Assembly (NCBI GenBank): GCA_963786625.1
Contig: CAWAZS010000014.1
Location: 1-64,000, forward strand
Origin: CAIWHR01 sp963786625
Lineage (GTDB): Bacteria; Pseudomonadota; Gammaproteobacteria; Burkholderiales; Casimicrobiaceae
Direction: 5' to 3'
DNA: 64,000 nucleotides
A program made the translations under genes and the position numbers. The notes under the pieces were generated by a model, which was not told the DNA's origin, searched no databases, and saw only the letters and a program-made list of their open reading frames with translations. This document shows, one piece after another, positions 39,818 through 50,813 of the stretch (positions are counted from its first letter, which is position 1; the number at the start of each line of letters is the position of its first letter).

Positions 39818-40132
39818 ATGGCGTGGCTGCTGCTGTTGATCGCGGGTTTGCTGGAAGTCGGCTGGGCGGTCGGCCTCAAATATACCGAGGGTTTCACCCG
39901 TCTCGTTCCCTCCGTGCTGACGCTGTTCTGCATGGCCGCCAGCGTCGGGATGCTGGGTCTGGCGCTGAAGACGCTGCCGATGGGAACCGCCTATGCGGTG
40001 TGGACCGGCATTGGCGCCGTCGGCACCGCGATCCTGGGCATCGTGCTGTTCGGCGATCCCGCCGGAGTGGCGCGGATCGCCTGCATCGGCCTGATCGTCG
40101 CCGGGATCGTCGGACTGAAGCTGGCGACCTGA
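39818..40132 (+). CDS. gdx: guanidinium/proton antiporter Gdx (SugE), 104 aa
   Basis: Four-helix dual-topology SMR transporter that exports guanidinium. Closely similar in pattern to E. coli SugE: AGLLEVGWAVGLKYTEGF with the essential membrane Glu at residue 13, TLPMGTAYAVWTGIGAVG, and a final helix IVAGIVGLKLAT. The guanidine-II riboswitch directly upstream supports the Gdx rather than the Qac (drug) subtype. GGGAGG lies 7 bases before the ATG. Confidence 0.95.
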   Translation: MAWLLLLIAGLLEVGWAVGLKYTEGFTRLVPSVLTLFCMAASVGMLGLALKTLPMGTAYAVWTGIGAVGTAILGIVLFGDPAGVARIACIGLIVAGIVGLKLAT

Positions 40133-40134
40133 CC

Positions 40135-41148
<1,014 letters not shown>

Positions 41149-41162
41149 TGCGCGGCCCTGCC

Positions 41163-41810
41163 CTATACCTGTTCGATCACGATACTGTTGATCTCGTTCG
41201 CGACGTCGTCGAAGCGGTCCGAAACTTTTTCCAGATGCTTGTAGATTTCGGAGCCGACGATGAAATCCATCGTGTTGGCATTGCGGTGCTTGAGGAACAG
41301 CTCCTTCAGCCCGATATCGTGGAGGTCGTCGATGCGGCCTTCCAGCTTGCCGATCTCCTCGGTGATGGCGGTCAGCATCGCGACATTCTCGCCGATCGAC
41401 TGCATCAGCGGCAGCGCGCGGCCGACCAGGTTGGCGCACTCGACCAGCAGCGTTCCCATCTCGCGCATCGGCGGCTCGAAGGTGCGGACCTCGAACAGAA
41501 TCACCGCCTTGGCGGTCTGCTGCATCTGGTCGATGGCGTCGTCCATCGAGGTGATCAGGTTCTTGATGTCGCCGCGGTCGAACGGCGTGATGAAGGTCCG
41601 GCGCACCGCGGTGAGCACCTCGCGGGTGACATTGTCGGCGTCGTTTTCGAACTGGTTGACCCGCTGGCAGAACACCGGGGTTTCCTCGCCGCCGCGCAGC
41701 ATGCCCTGCAACGCCAGTGCGCCCTGCACGCAGACCTGGGAATGCTTGGCAAAAAGCTCGAAAAACCGTTCTTCCCGGGGAAGAAAGGCGCGAAACCAGC
41801 GCATCAGCAT
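41163..41810 (-). CDS. DUF47/PhoU-like phosphate transport regulator, 215 aa
   Basis: All-helical PhoU-like protein of the DUF47 (YkaA) family, the standard partner of PiT transporters. It has the paired metal-binding helices with E/D-x3-D patterns (FENDADNVTREVL, ITSMDDAIDQMQQ and SDRFDDVANEINS). It is 14 bases upstream of pit on the same strand, so it is expressed with it and probably controls its activity. Confidence 0.92.
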   Translation of the reverse strand: MLMRWFRAFLPREERFFELFAKHSQVCVQGALALQGMLRGGEETPVFCQRVNQFENDADNVTREVLTAVRRTFITPFDRGDIKNLITSMDDAIDQMQQTAKAVILFEVRTFEPPMREMGTLLVECANLVGRALPLMQSIGENVAMLTAITEEIGKLEGRIDDLHDIGLKELFLKHRNANTMDFIVGSEIYKHLEKVSDRFDDVANEINSIVIEQV

Positions 41811-41964
41811 GGGTTATGTCCATCGTCGCAGAAATGGCCGGCCGAGGCGGCCTGTCACGCAGGTGTCATAAACCATTTTCCAGGGCAAGCGCCTAGCGAG
41901 CGGCGCATGGAACCGGGTCATCCACCGCTTTATAGGCCGGAAAATCCGCCGGAAACGCCCCGTC

Positions 41965-42933
41965 TCAGAGCGATCGCCGGAAATAATGCGCGATCTCGCC
42001 GATCACGCCGCGGCGGAAGGTCAGCACGCAGACCACGAAGATCACGCCCTGGATCACCGTCACCCACTGGCCGAAACCGGCCAGATATTGCTGCATGGCG
42101 ATGATGACGAAGGCGCCGACCACCGGACCGAACACGGTGCCGAGGCCTCCGACCAGCGTCATCAGCACGATTTCGCCCGACATCGTCCAGTGCACGTCGG
42201 TGAGCGAGGCATTCTGGGCCACGAACACTTTCAGCGAACCGGCGAAACCGGCCAGCGTCCCGGACAGGATATAGGCCAGCAGCTTGTACTGGTCGGTCTT
42301 GTAGCCCAGCGAAATCGCGCGCGGCTCGTTTTCGCGGATGGCTTTCAGCACCTCGCCGAACGGCGAGTTGATGGTGCGATAGATCAGCAGAAAACCGCCG
42401 AGGAACCCGACCAGGATGACGTAGTAAAGCACCGTCGGCTTGGCGAGATTGAAAATTCCGAACAGGTAGCCCTGCGGAATGCCCTGGATGCCGTCTTCGC
42501 CATGGGTGAACGGCGTCTGCAGATAGATGAAATACAGCAGCTGCGACAGCGCCAGCGTGATCATCGAGAAGTAGATGCCCTGCCGGCGAATGGCGACGAC
42601 GCCGGTGATGACGCCAATCCCGGCCGCGCCGGCGGTGCCGATCAGGATTCCGAGTTCGGGCGATACGCCCCAGACCTTCAGCGCATGCGCGGTGAAGTAG
42701 CCGGCGCTGCCCAGAAACATCGCATGGCCGAACGACAGCAGGCCGCCATAGCCGATCAGCAGGTTGAAGGCGCAGGCCAGCAGCGCAAAGCACAGCGCCT
42801 GCATGACGAAGAACGGATAGATGCCGGTCAGCGGCACCGCCGCCAGCAGCGCCGCCATCACGGCGAACACGATCATCTCGTCGCGGATGCTGCGCGGGCC
42901 TGCCGGCAAGGTATCGTCGGTCAATACGCTCAT
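41965..42933 (-). CDS. livM: branched-chain amino-acid-type ABC permease LivM, 322 aa
   Basis: Inner-membrane permease with about eight to ten helices and the family loop GYGGLLSFGHAMFLG near the N-terminus. ATRENEPRAISLGY-like coupling segment (AIRENEPRAISLGYKTDQYK) contacts the ATPases. The start overlaps the livH stop by four bases (ATGA), so translation is coupled. Last gene of the five-gene operon. Confidence 0.93.
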   Translation of the reverse strand: MSVLTDDTLPAGPRSIRDEMIVFAVMAALLAAVPLTGIYPFFVMQALCFALLACAFNLLIGYGGLLSFGHAMFLGSAGYFTAHALKVWGVSPELGILIGTAGAAGIGVITGVVAIRRQGIYFSMITLALSQLLYFIYLQTPFTHGEDGIQGIPQGYLFGIFNLAKPTVLYYVILVGFLGGFLLIYRTINSPFGEVLKAIRENEPRAISLGYKTDQYKLLAYILSGTLAGFAGSLKVFVAQNASLTDVHWTMSGEIVLMTLVGGLGTVFGPVVGAFVIIAMQQYLAGFGQWVTVIQGVIFVVCVLTFRRGVIGEIAHYFRRSL

Positions 42934-43796
42934 GTCGTCGCCCGTCCCGTCAGTCCCGTCGGCTTCACCAGCAGCACCAGCACCATCAGCACGAAGACCA
43001 CGGTATTGGAGGCTTCGGGATAGAAGTATTTCGTCAGTCCCTCGATCACGCCGAGCGCGAAGCCGGTGATGATCGAACCCATGATCGAGCCCATGCCGCC
43101 GATCACCACCACCGCGAACACCACGATGATGAGGTCGGCGCCCATCAGCGGCCGCACCTGGTTGATCGGCGCCGACAGCACGCCGGCCAGCGCGGCCAGA
43201 CCGACGCCGAGCCCGTAGGTCAGCGTGATCATCCGCGGCACGTTGATGCCGAAGGCGCGCACCAGCGTCGGGTTTTCGGTGGCGGCGCGCAGATTGGCGC
43301 CGAGCCGCGTCTTTTCGATCAGGTACCAGGTGGCGATGCAGACGATCAGCGAGAACACCACGACCCAGCCGCGATAGATCGGCAGGAACATGAAGCCGAG
43401 GTTCATGCCGCCCTTCAGTTCATCGGGGATCGCATAGGGCAGTCCCGACGAGCCGAAATAATTCTGGAAGACGCCCTGGATGATCAGCGCCATGCCGAAC
43501 GTCAGCAGCAGCCCGTAGAGATGATCGAGCCCGGCCAGCCATTGCAGCATGGTCCGTTCCAGGATCATGCCGAAAATGCCGACCGCGATCGGCGCGATGA
43601 TCAGCGCCGGCCAGTATCCGATGCCCATGACGTTGAGCAGGAAATAGGCGCAGAACGCGCCCATCATGTAGACCGCGCCGTGCGCGAAATTGATGATGTT
43701 GAGCATGCCGAAGATCACGGCGAGCCCAAGGCTCAACAGCGCATAGAACGAGCCGTTGATCAGTCCCACCAGAAGCTGCGCGTAGAGAGCCTGCAT
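42930..43796 (-). CDS. livH: branched-chain amino-acid-type ABC permease LivH, 288 aa
   Basis: Second permease subunit. Starts MQALYAQLLVGLINGSFYAL, contains NFAHGAVYMMGAF and ATENPTLVRAFGINVPRM, the EAA-like loop for ATPase docking. About seven helices. It lies between the binding-protein gene, separated by a hairpin, and livM. Confidence 0.93.
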   Translation of the reverse strand: MQALYAQLLVGLINGSFYALLSLGLAVIFGMLNIINFAHGAVYMMGAFCAYFLLNVMGIGYWPALIIAPIAVGIFGMILERTMLQWLAGLDHLYGLLLTFGMALIIQGVFQNYFGSSGLPYAIPDELKGGMNLGFMFLPIYRGWVVVFSLIVCIATWYLIEKTRLGANLRAATENPTLVRAFGINVPRMITLTYGLGVGLAALAGVLSAPINQVRPLMGADLIIVVFAVVVIGGMGSIMGSIITGFALGVIEGLTKYFYPEASNTVVFVLMVLVLLVKPTGLTGRATT

Positions 43797-43842
43797 CGAT
43801 CGATCTTTCGAAACTCAATCTTCTGTAAACGTCGGGCGGAAA

Positions 43843-43867
43843 CCCGCCGGCGCCAGGCGCCGGCGGG
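43843..43867 (-). terminator. hairpin between the binding-protein gene and livH
   Basis: CCCGCCGGCGCC at 43843-43854 and GGCGCCGGCGGG at 43856-43867 form a near-perfect 25-base palindrome; on the minus strand it is followed by TTTCC. Its position nine bases past the binding-protein stop suggests partial termination or 3'-end protection, giving more binding protein than permease. Confidence 0.6.
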
Positions 43868-43876
43868 CAGCCATTG

Positions 43877-45097
43877 TTACTTCTTTACCAGCGGACAGGC
43901 GCTTTCCGAAAGCGGCCGGAAGGCCTGGTCTCCGGGGGTGGTTCCGATCAGCTTGTAGTAGTCCCAGGGGCCCTTGGATTCCGCGGGCTTCTTGACCTCG
44001 AACAGATAGGCCGGGTGGATCTTGCGGCCGTCGGCGCGGATCGTGCCCTTGCCGAACAGCGGATCGTCGGTCGGCATCGACTTCATCTTCTCGACGACCT
44101 TGATGCCGTCATGCGGATTGCCGCCCATCGCTTCCAGCGCCTTGAAGTAGTGGATCAGGCCCGAATAGACGCCGGCCTGCACCATGGACGGCATCGCCTT
44201 GTTCTTCGTGCGCTCGGAAAAGCGCTTCGAGAACGCGCGGGTTCCGTCATTCAGGTCCCAGTAGAACGTCTCCGTGAAGCTCAGGCCCTGCGCCACCTTC
44301 AGACCGAGCGAGTGAACGTCGGTGATGAACAGCAGCAGGCCGGCGAGCTTCTGGCCGCCCGCGACGATGCCGAATTCCGACGCCTGCTTGATCGTGTTGG
44401 TGGTGTCGCCGCCGGCATTCGCCATGCCGACGATCTTGGCCTTCGACGCCTGCGCCTGCAGCAGGAACGAGGAGAAGTCCGCGGTGTTCAGCGGATGCCT
44501 GACGGTGCCGATCACCTTGCCGCCCGACTTCAGCACGACCGCGCTGGTGTCGCGCTCCAGCGCGTGACCGAAGGCGTAGTCCGCGGTCAGGAAGTACCAG
44601 GTGTCGCCGCCGGCCTTCACCAGCGCCTGACCGGTGCTGTTGGCCAGCATGTAGGTGTCGTAGACCCAGTGAATCGTGTTCGGCGAGCACTGCGCGTTGG
44701 TGAGATCCGACGACGCCGCGCCGGTATTGATCATGATGACGTTCTTTTCCTTCACCAGATTGTTGACCGCCAGCGCAACGCCGGAGTTCAGCACGTCCAT
44801 GAAGATGTCGACCTTGTCGACGTCGATCCATTGCCGCGCGGTGTTGACGCCGATGTCGGGCTTGTTCTGATGGTCGGCGGAAATCACGTCGATCTTCCAG
44901 CCCTTGGCCGCAAGCCCGGAATCTTCCACCGCCATCTGGGCCGCCAGCGTGGAGCCCGCGCCGCCGAGGTCGGAGTAAAGACCCGAATTGTCGGTCAGTA
45001 CGCCGATCTTGATGGTCTTGTCCTGCGCAAGGGCGGCGCTGCTTGCGCCAAACGCCAGCGCGGTGCCAAGCAATAATGCCGAGATTCTGTTTTTCAT
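43877..45097 (-). CDS. ABC substrate-binding protein of the liv-type operon, 406 aa
   Basis: Periplasmic type I binding protein. Signal MKNRISALLLGTALAFGASSAA cleaved after ALA; mature QDKTIKIGVLTDNSGLYSDLGG; end CPLVKK. GGAGATATTC precedes ATG 45097. It is strongly similar in pattern to the orphan protein at 15077 and more distantly to that at 49571. Ligand not certain; amides, urea or aromatic acids are as possible as branched-chain amino acids. Confidence 0.93.
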   Translation of the reverse strand: MKNRISALLLGTALAFGASSAALAQDKTIKIGVLTDNSGLYSDLGGAGSTLAAQMAVEDSGLAAKGWKIDVISADHQNKPDIGVNTARQWIDVDKVDIFMDVLNSGVALAVNNLVKEKNVIMINTGAASSDLTNAQCSPNTIHWVYDTYMLANSTGQALVKAGGDTWYFLTADYAFGHALERDTSAVVLKSGGKVIGTVRHPLNTADFSSFLLQAQASKAKIVGMANAGGDTTNTIKQASEFGIVAGGQKLAGLLLFITDVHSLGLKVAQGLSFTETFYWDLNDGTRAFSKRFSERTKNKAMPSMVQAGVYSGLIHYFKALEAMGGNPHDGIKVVEKMKSMPTDDPLFGKGTIRADGRKIHPAYLFEVKKPAESKGPWDYYKLIGTTPGDQAFRPLSESACPLVKK

Positions 45098-45131
45098 GAA
45101 TATCTCCGTGGCTCGTGCTTGAAGACGTCGT

Positions 45132-45873
<742 letters not shown>

Positions 45874-45881
<8 letters not shown>

Positions 45882-46629
45882 GACCCGCCCCCAGATACGC
45901 TTCCTTGACGCGCTCGTCCTTGGTGAGGTCGGCGTAATTGCCTTCCGCCAGCACCTGTCCGCGCGTCAGCACCGTGATGATGTCGGAAAGATTGGCCACG
46001 ACGCTGAGATTATGTTCGACCATCAGGATGGTGTATTTCGCCGAGATCCGCTTGATCAATGCGGCGATCTTGTCGATGTCTTCGTGTCCCATGCCGGCCA
46101 TCGGCTCGTCGAGCAGCATCATCTCCGGATCGAGCGCCAGCGTCGTCGCAATCTCCAGCGCGCGCTTGCGCCCGTAGGGCATCTCGACCGCGGGCGTGTT
46201 GGCGAACTCGCTGAGGCCGACATCGTCGAGCAGTTCATGGGCGCGGCCGTTGAAGCGGTCGAGCACCGTCTTGGAGCGCCAGAAATCGAAGGAGTGCCCG
46301 TGCTGGCGCTGCAGCGCGACCCTGACGTTTTCGAGCGCGGTGAGGTGCGGAAACACCGCTGAAATCTGGAACGAGCGCACCAGGCCGAGGCGCGCGACGT
46401 CGGCCGGCGCCATCGCCGTGATATCCTGCCCCTTGTAGAGAATCTGGCCCGCCGAGGGCTTCAGAAACTTGGTCAGGAGATTAAAGCACGTCGTCTTGCC
46501 GGCCCCGTTCGGACCGATCAACGCATGAATGCTGCCACGGCGAACCCTGAGATCGACATCGCGAACGGCAAAGAATCCCGCGAATTCCTTGCTCAATCCG
46601 TGGGTTTCGAGAATGAACTCATCGGCCAA
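45874..46629 (-). CDS. livG: ABC ATPase LivG, 251 aa
   Basis: Partner ATPase. Walker A GPNGAGKTTCFNLLTKF; signature replaced by the LivG-type MPYGRKRALEIATTLAL; Walker B MMLLDEPMAGMG. TTG 46629 starts the protein (MADEFILETHGLSKEF), with GGGGGAA upstream. First gene of the operon livG-livF-binding protein-livH-livM. A truncated second livG lies 170 bases upstream. Confidence 0.94.
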
Positions 46630-46645
46630 TCAAATTCCCCCAACA

Positions 46646-46677
46646 GTCATCGCCGCGAAGCGCGCTTCGCGCATGAC
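46646..46677. repeat. palindrome between livG and the island edge
   Basis: GTCATCGC-CGCGAAGCGCGCTTCGCG-CATGAC: an 18-bp perfect palindrome within outer GTCAT/ATGAC arms. It lies in the 170 bases between the operon and the composition break and could serve the livG promoter or be a repeat remnant. No gene in 46678-46799. Confidence 0.45.
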
Positions 46678-46799
46678 CAATTCTTGCCACCGGCAGGTTC
46701 TCCCAGACGCCTTGGAAAATCCCGTCCCGGACGTGCCGCCTCCGGGCCGGAATATGCCGTCAACGGCACGGTTTACGCAAGGTGGAAAGCTGGCCATCC

Positions 46800-46907
46800 A
46801 GCATGAATGGACCCGCGCCGCACCCGTAGATTGACATCGCTTACGGCCACAAAGCCCGCAAATTCTTTCGTCAATCCGTTGGTTTCAAGAATAAATTCAT
46901 TAGACAT
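46800..46907 (-). pseudogene. livG 5' fragment truncated at the island boundary
   Basis: From ATG 46907 the frame reads MSNEFILETNGLTKEFAGF and on to RRGSIHA. This aligns residue for residue with the first 36 residues of intact LivG (MADEFILETHGLSKEFAGFF...). Just before the Walker A motif the homology ends (GWPASFPPCV... instead of LIGPNGAGKT). The ATG overlaps the upstream atuA-like stop by eight bases, so it was the next gene of that operon. The DNA left of 46800 has backbone composition. Confidence 0.88.
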
Positions 46908-48684
46908 GGGGGGAAGACTTGTTCACTATTTTGTTCGGTATCTCGACATCGCGCGCGAGGATGTATTCCCCGACTGCTTTTCCAATCTGGTCGACGCGAA
47001 GATTGCTCGACCCCCCGTTTCCAAACAAGCCGTGAACGATGAAATGCACCGAACGCAACTGGGGAAACTCTTGTCTCGTTACTTTGAGATTTCCAGCATC
47101 CGGAAAGAGCTGCCGAAATTTCTCCGTCGACAGCGTTGATTGCAGCCAGGGCCATGCGTCCGGACTCGGCGTCCAGATGCCGATGTTGCTATTCCCGCCT
47201 TTGTCGCCACAACGCGCGTAAGCAACCCGCCCTAACGGTAAAGTGCGAGTGTCAGCGAAATGCACCGGCTTCGGCTCGTGGTGTACGGGCTGCGCACTCG
47301 CTTCTGTCTGCTGCGGCGGTTCAATGATGACTTCAGTACCGTCGTCATGCGTTACCTTGTGCTCAAGAGCGGACTGATCGAGGAGCGCGGGCCAGTATTC
47401 GATACGCGGCCTTGGATTGACCACCGGCAATGCGGCCGTATCGGTGAAAAATCCTGGAAAGCTCGACAGATAGAGGCTATCGACTTTCAGGGCGAAGTTC
47501 TGCGGACTCAATGCCTCTTCAGAGCGCGCAGTCGCCATGATTCTGATTGCCACAGTCGACTCCCACTGCGATTTTGGATCACCTGCGGGTGCCCCGAGTT
47601 GCGTCACCTGAAGGTCGTCGATGCCTGAGTGGCAGATTAGCTCCTGGATTTGTGCGCGCAGCAGATCGACTTTGGCTTCGATGTTCAAACCTGTGGCAAA
47701 CACAAGTTTAACGATCTGATACCCAATCTGTGCGAACACCGCCACCTTGGTGGTCCCCGGCGGAGGAGATCCTTTGATGCCGAAAATTCGGACGCGATCA
47801 GGAGCGTCCGAGACTATCCTTACACTGTCGATATGCGCGGTAACATCGGGATTGAGATAGCGCGGCCCCTGGATTTCATACAGCAACTGGGCCGTTACCG
47901 TATCGACGGTGACCGCGCCACCATCGCCGCTGTGCTTCGTGATGATCGTCGTGCCATCTTCCGCAATTTCTGCAATAGGAAAGCCGGGTTTCAGCTTCGC
48001 CGGAATACTTTGAAATCCGGTGAAATTCCCGCCGGTTGCGTGCGCGCCGCATTCGATAATGTGTCCGGCCACAACAGCACTGGCCAGCTGGTTCCACTGA
48101 TCGCGCTTCCACCCGTGCCAACACGCCGCCGGCCCGAGCGTGAGCGAGGCATCGGTAACCCGTCCGCACACCACGATGTCCGCTCCGCCTTTGAGCGCGG
48201 CTGCGATACCCCAGCCTCCAAGATAGGCATTAGCGACAATCGGTTCATGCCCCCAGGATGCCAGCGGCAAACCTGTGTCCAAACTCTCGAACCGATGCCC
48301 TGCAGCACAAAGAGCCGGAAGACTACAGAGTATGTTGTCTCCATCGATATAAGCGACACGAAGGTCAAGCTCATGCTCTGCGATGAGTTTCTTCAGCGCA
48401 GCAGCAAGCGCTCGCGGGTTGAACCCGCCCGCATTAGTGACGACTTTTAAGTTACGCTCCGCAATCGTTTTGAGATGCGGCGTTAGCTGGTTGACGAAAT
48501 ACTCCACGTATCCCTTGTCGGGATTGCGAAGATAACCCTTGGCAAGTGCCGCAAGCGTAATTTCTGCGAGGTAATCCCCCATCAACACATCGACCGGATC
48601 TCCGGTCATGATTTCGTCGATCGCCGTATAACGATCACCAAAATAGCCGGAGAAATTCGCGATCCTAACGGGGCGCTTAGTCAT
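46900..48684 (-). CDS. acyclic terpene utilisation AtuA family protein (DUF1446), 594 aa
   Basis: The large N-terminal DUF1446/AtuA domain (IANFSGYFGDRYTAIDEIM to about residue 450) carries the conserved NAGGFNPRALA, GGADIVVCGRVTDASL and HATGGNF motifs. A C-terminal AtuA-like ferredoxin-fold domain follows (about 480-590, GRVAYARCGDKGGNSNIGI). AtuA is needed for citronellol/geraniol catabolism in Pseudomonas, but relatives occur in many acyl-CoA pathways and the reaction is unproven. It is in one frame and A/T-richer than the backbone. Just upstream is the hydratase gene. Confidence 0.9.
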   Translation of the reverse strand: MTKRPVRIANFSGYFGDRYTAIDEIMTGDPVDVLMGDYLAEITLAALAKGYLRNPDKGYVEYFVNQLTPHLKTIAERNLKVVTNAGGFNPRALAAALKKLIAEHELDLRVAYIDGDNILCSLPALCAAGHRFESLDTGLPLASWGHEPIVANAYLGGWGIAAALKGGADIVVCGRVTDASLTLGPAACWHGWKRDQWNQLASAVVAGHIIECGAHATGGNFTGFQSIPAKLKPGFPIAEIAEDGTTIITKHSGDGGAVTVDTVTAQLLYEIQGPRYLNPDVTAHIDSVRIVSDAPDRVRIFGIKGSPPPGTTKVAVFAQIGYQIVKLVFATGLNIEAKVDLLRAQIQELICHSGIDDLQVTQLGAPAGDPKSQWESTVAIRIMATARSEEALSPQNFALKVDSLYLSSFPGFFTDTAALPVVNPRPRIEYWPALLDQSALEHKVTHDDGTEVIIEPPQQTEASAQPVHHEPKPVHFADTRTLPLGRVAYARCGDKGGNSNIGIWTPSPDAWPWLQSTLSTEKFRQLFPDAGNLKVTRQEFPQLRSVHFIVHGLFGNGGSSNLRVDQIGKAVGEYILARDVEIPNKIVNKSSPHV

Positions 48685-48715
48685 TAAACGTATCCTGAGG
48701 ATAGTGTCACTTCAC

Positions 48716-49496
48716 TTACTTGCCGAACTTCGAAGGATCCGGCTTACGCTTCTCGGCGAAAGATGCGGCGAGTTCCTTGCTTTCCGACGAGTTCGAGGTA
48801 AGGTCTCAGCAAAAGATCGTGCGAAACACGCGCCAGGCCCGCAACGCCCCCATGCCGGGCGTTAAAGGCGGACTTGATCGCCGCCAAAGCAAACGGGCCT
48901 CGCTCGGCGACCTCAAGGGCGTACTTCCGTGTCTCCGTCTTTAACGAGTCGTCCGGCACAACCTTGTTGATCAATCCGATATCCAAAGCCTCCTTTGCGG
49001 AAAGCTTCGGATTGCGGAACCACATATCTTTTGCGCGCTTCTTGCCGATCAGATCTTCAAGATACCATGTTCCGTAACCGGCATCGAACGAACCCATCAT
49101 GGGCCCGACCTGACGGAATGTGGCACTTTCCTTAGCAATCGTCAGATCACACATAACCTGAAGAACATTTCCACCGCCAACAGCAAAGCCATTGACGCTG
49201 GCAATCACGGGTTTTTGCAACCCGTCGATGGCGGCATACATATCCATTGCCGGAATCACACCCGCATAAAGATTTGTATCCGGAAGTCCTGTCTTACGGC
49301 CACCGATGCAGAAAAACTTGTCACCCGCTCCGGTCAGAACGATGACTCGGGTTCGCGTTTCCCGCCGGATCTCGTTGATGCAATCACGAATTTGATGACA
49401 CATCGTTGTCGTGAACATATTGCCATCGTCGGGACGATTCATCGTAATCGTACCGATCGGGCCGTCCTCAACGTATTCAATCTCGGTGAAACTCAT
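48716..49496 (-). CDS. enoyl-CoA hydratase/isomerase family, MenB/BadI-like, C-terminal frameshift
   Basis: Crotonase fold. CoA-binding FCIGGRKTG, oxyanion-hole NGFAVGGGNVLQV and GPMMGSFDAGYGTWYLEDLIG. The last motif, with Asp in the SFDAGYG turn, is characteristic of dihydroxynaphthoyl-CoA synthase (MenB) and of the ring-cleaving BadI rather than simple hydratases. The frame shifts near 48800; beyond it SESKELAASFAEKRKP and DPSKFGK to TAA 48716-48718 give the standard MenB/BadI C-terminus. A ring-forming or ring-opening CoA step is inferred. Confidence 0.86.
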
Positions 49497-49531
49497 CCAA
49501 TCCCGGCTTTCATAAATGGTTGAAGAAACGA

Positions 49532-49556
49532 CGCTGCGGCCAATCCGGCCGCAGCG
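49532..49556 (-). terminator. intrinsic terminator after the island solute-binding gene
   Basis: CGCTGCGGCC at 49532-49541 pairs perfectly with GGCCGCAGCG at 49547-49556 around AATCC. On the minus strand it is followed by TCGTTTCTT. It is 15 bases past the binding-protein stop and before the hydratase gene, so the hydratase and AtuA-like genes need read-through or their own promoter. Confidence 0.75.
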
Positions 49557-49570
49557 GGATGATCACCTCT

Positions 49571-50764
49571 TCACTTGACCAGGGGACAGCCACCTTCGGA
49601 CAACGGCCTCCATGCTTCCGACGGTGGAATGGTCGCAATCACCTTCAGAACGTCCCACTTGCTTTTCGATTCCGACGGTTTCTTGACTTGAAGAAGATAC
49701 ATGTTGCGCAAAAGCCGTCCGTCCTCGCGCACTTTTGCGTTCTCAGTCATAAAATCGTTAACCGGCATCTCCTTGACCTTCTTCATGACGGCTTGGGCTT
49801 CGTCGGTTCCCGCAGCGGCTACGGCCTTTAAATAGTGTGCAACGCCGCTATAGGTAGCAGCCTGCATTTCGGTCGCTGGAACGCCGTGACGCTTCTCAAA
49901 TCGCACGGAAAATTCGCGGGTCTTGTCGTTTTGATCCCAATAGAATGCCTGGGTCAGCACCATTCCCTGAGTCACCTGCAGGCTCATTGCCGGGATATCC
50001 GGGAGAAACACCGTCGTTCCTGCGAGCTTTTGGCCACCGGAAACAATACCGAAATCAACGGCTGCTTTCACCGATGTCACGAGATCCGCACCCGCATTTG
50101 CGAGCACAATGACGTCGGCCTTGGATGCTTGAGCCTGCAAGATATAGGACGCGAAATCTGCTGTCCCAAGCGGGTGCTTCGCGCCGCCAAGGACCTTGCC
50201 ACCGGCCTTCTCGATTAAAGCTGTCGTGTCCTTTTGGATCGCATGACCAAGCCCGTAGTCCGCGGTCACGAAAAAGAATGTCTTGTCGCCACGATCAATT
50301 GCCGCCTTCACTGCGCCGGCAGACAGCGAGTAGGTGTCGAAGGTCCAGTGAGCGCCGTTCGGTGAACAGTTCGGTCCTGTCAGCAGCGATGTACCACCGG
50401 ACGTGACGATATTGATTTTGTTTTTTTCGCGCGCAATCTGCTGAGTGGCCAAGGCCACCGCTGAATGCCCCATTCCAAAAATCGCATCCACACCTTCGGT
50501 ATCGTACCAGCGTCGTGCAATCAGCGCGCCCACGTCCGCTTTATTTTGATGGTCGCCGGAGAGAACCTGGATCGGCTTCCCAAGAACCTTCCCGCCAAAG
50601 TCCTCGGCTGCCATTTGCGCCGCCAGAAAATCGCCCGGCCCCTGAACCGCCGCATACGGGCCATTCATATCATCGATCACACCGATCTTGATCGCGTCGG
50701 GACCAGCCCAACCGACCGATGCGGAAAATAGAACGAATGCACTCACCGTCCAGAATTTCTTCAT
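49571..50764 (-). CDS. island ABC substrate-binding protein, 397 aa
   Basis: Type I periplasmic binding protein. Signal MKKFWTVSAFVLFSASVGWA, mature GPDAIKIGVIDDMNGPYAAV, end GGCPLVK. GGAGGGAACA just before ATG 50764 rules out the longer start at 50776. It is related to the proteins at 15077 and 43877 but clearly divergent, and it is A/T-richer. It is expected to serve the liv-type transporter whose livG survives only as a fragment at 46800, so its own transporter is lost here. Confidence 0.92.
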   Translation of the reverse strand: MKKFWTVSAFVLFSASVGWAGPDAIKIGVIDDMNGPYAAVQGPGDFLAAQMAAEDFGGKVLGKPIQVLSGDHQNKADVGALIARRWYDTEGVDAIFGMGHSAVALATQQIAREKNKINIVTSGGTSLLTGPNCSPNGAHWTFDTYSLSAGAVKAAIDRGDKTFFFVTADYGLGHAIQKDTTALIEKAGGKVLGGAKHPLGTADFASYILQAQASKADVIVLANAGADLVTSVKAAVDFGIVSGGQKLAGTTVFLPDIPAMSLQVTQGMVLTQAFYWDQNDKTREFSVRFEKRHGVPATEMQAATYSGVAHYLKAVAAAGTDEAQAVMKKVKEMPVNDFMTENAKVREDGRLLRNMYLLQVKKPSESKSKWDVLKVIATIPPSEAWRPLSEGGCPLVK

Positions 50765-50813
50765 TGTTCCCTCCATAGTTTTTCATTTTAGTACTTTATT
50801 TCGACGAGTTTGA

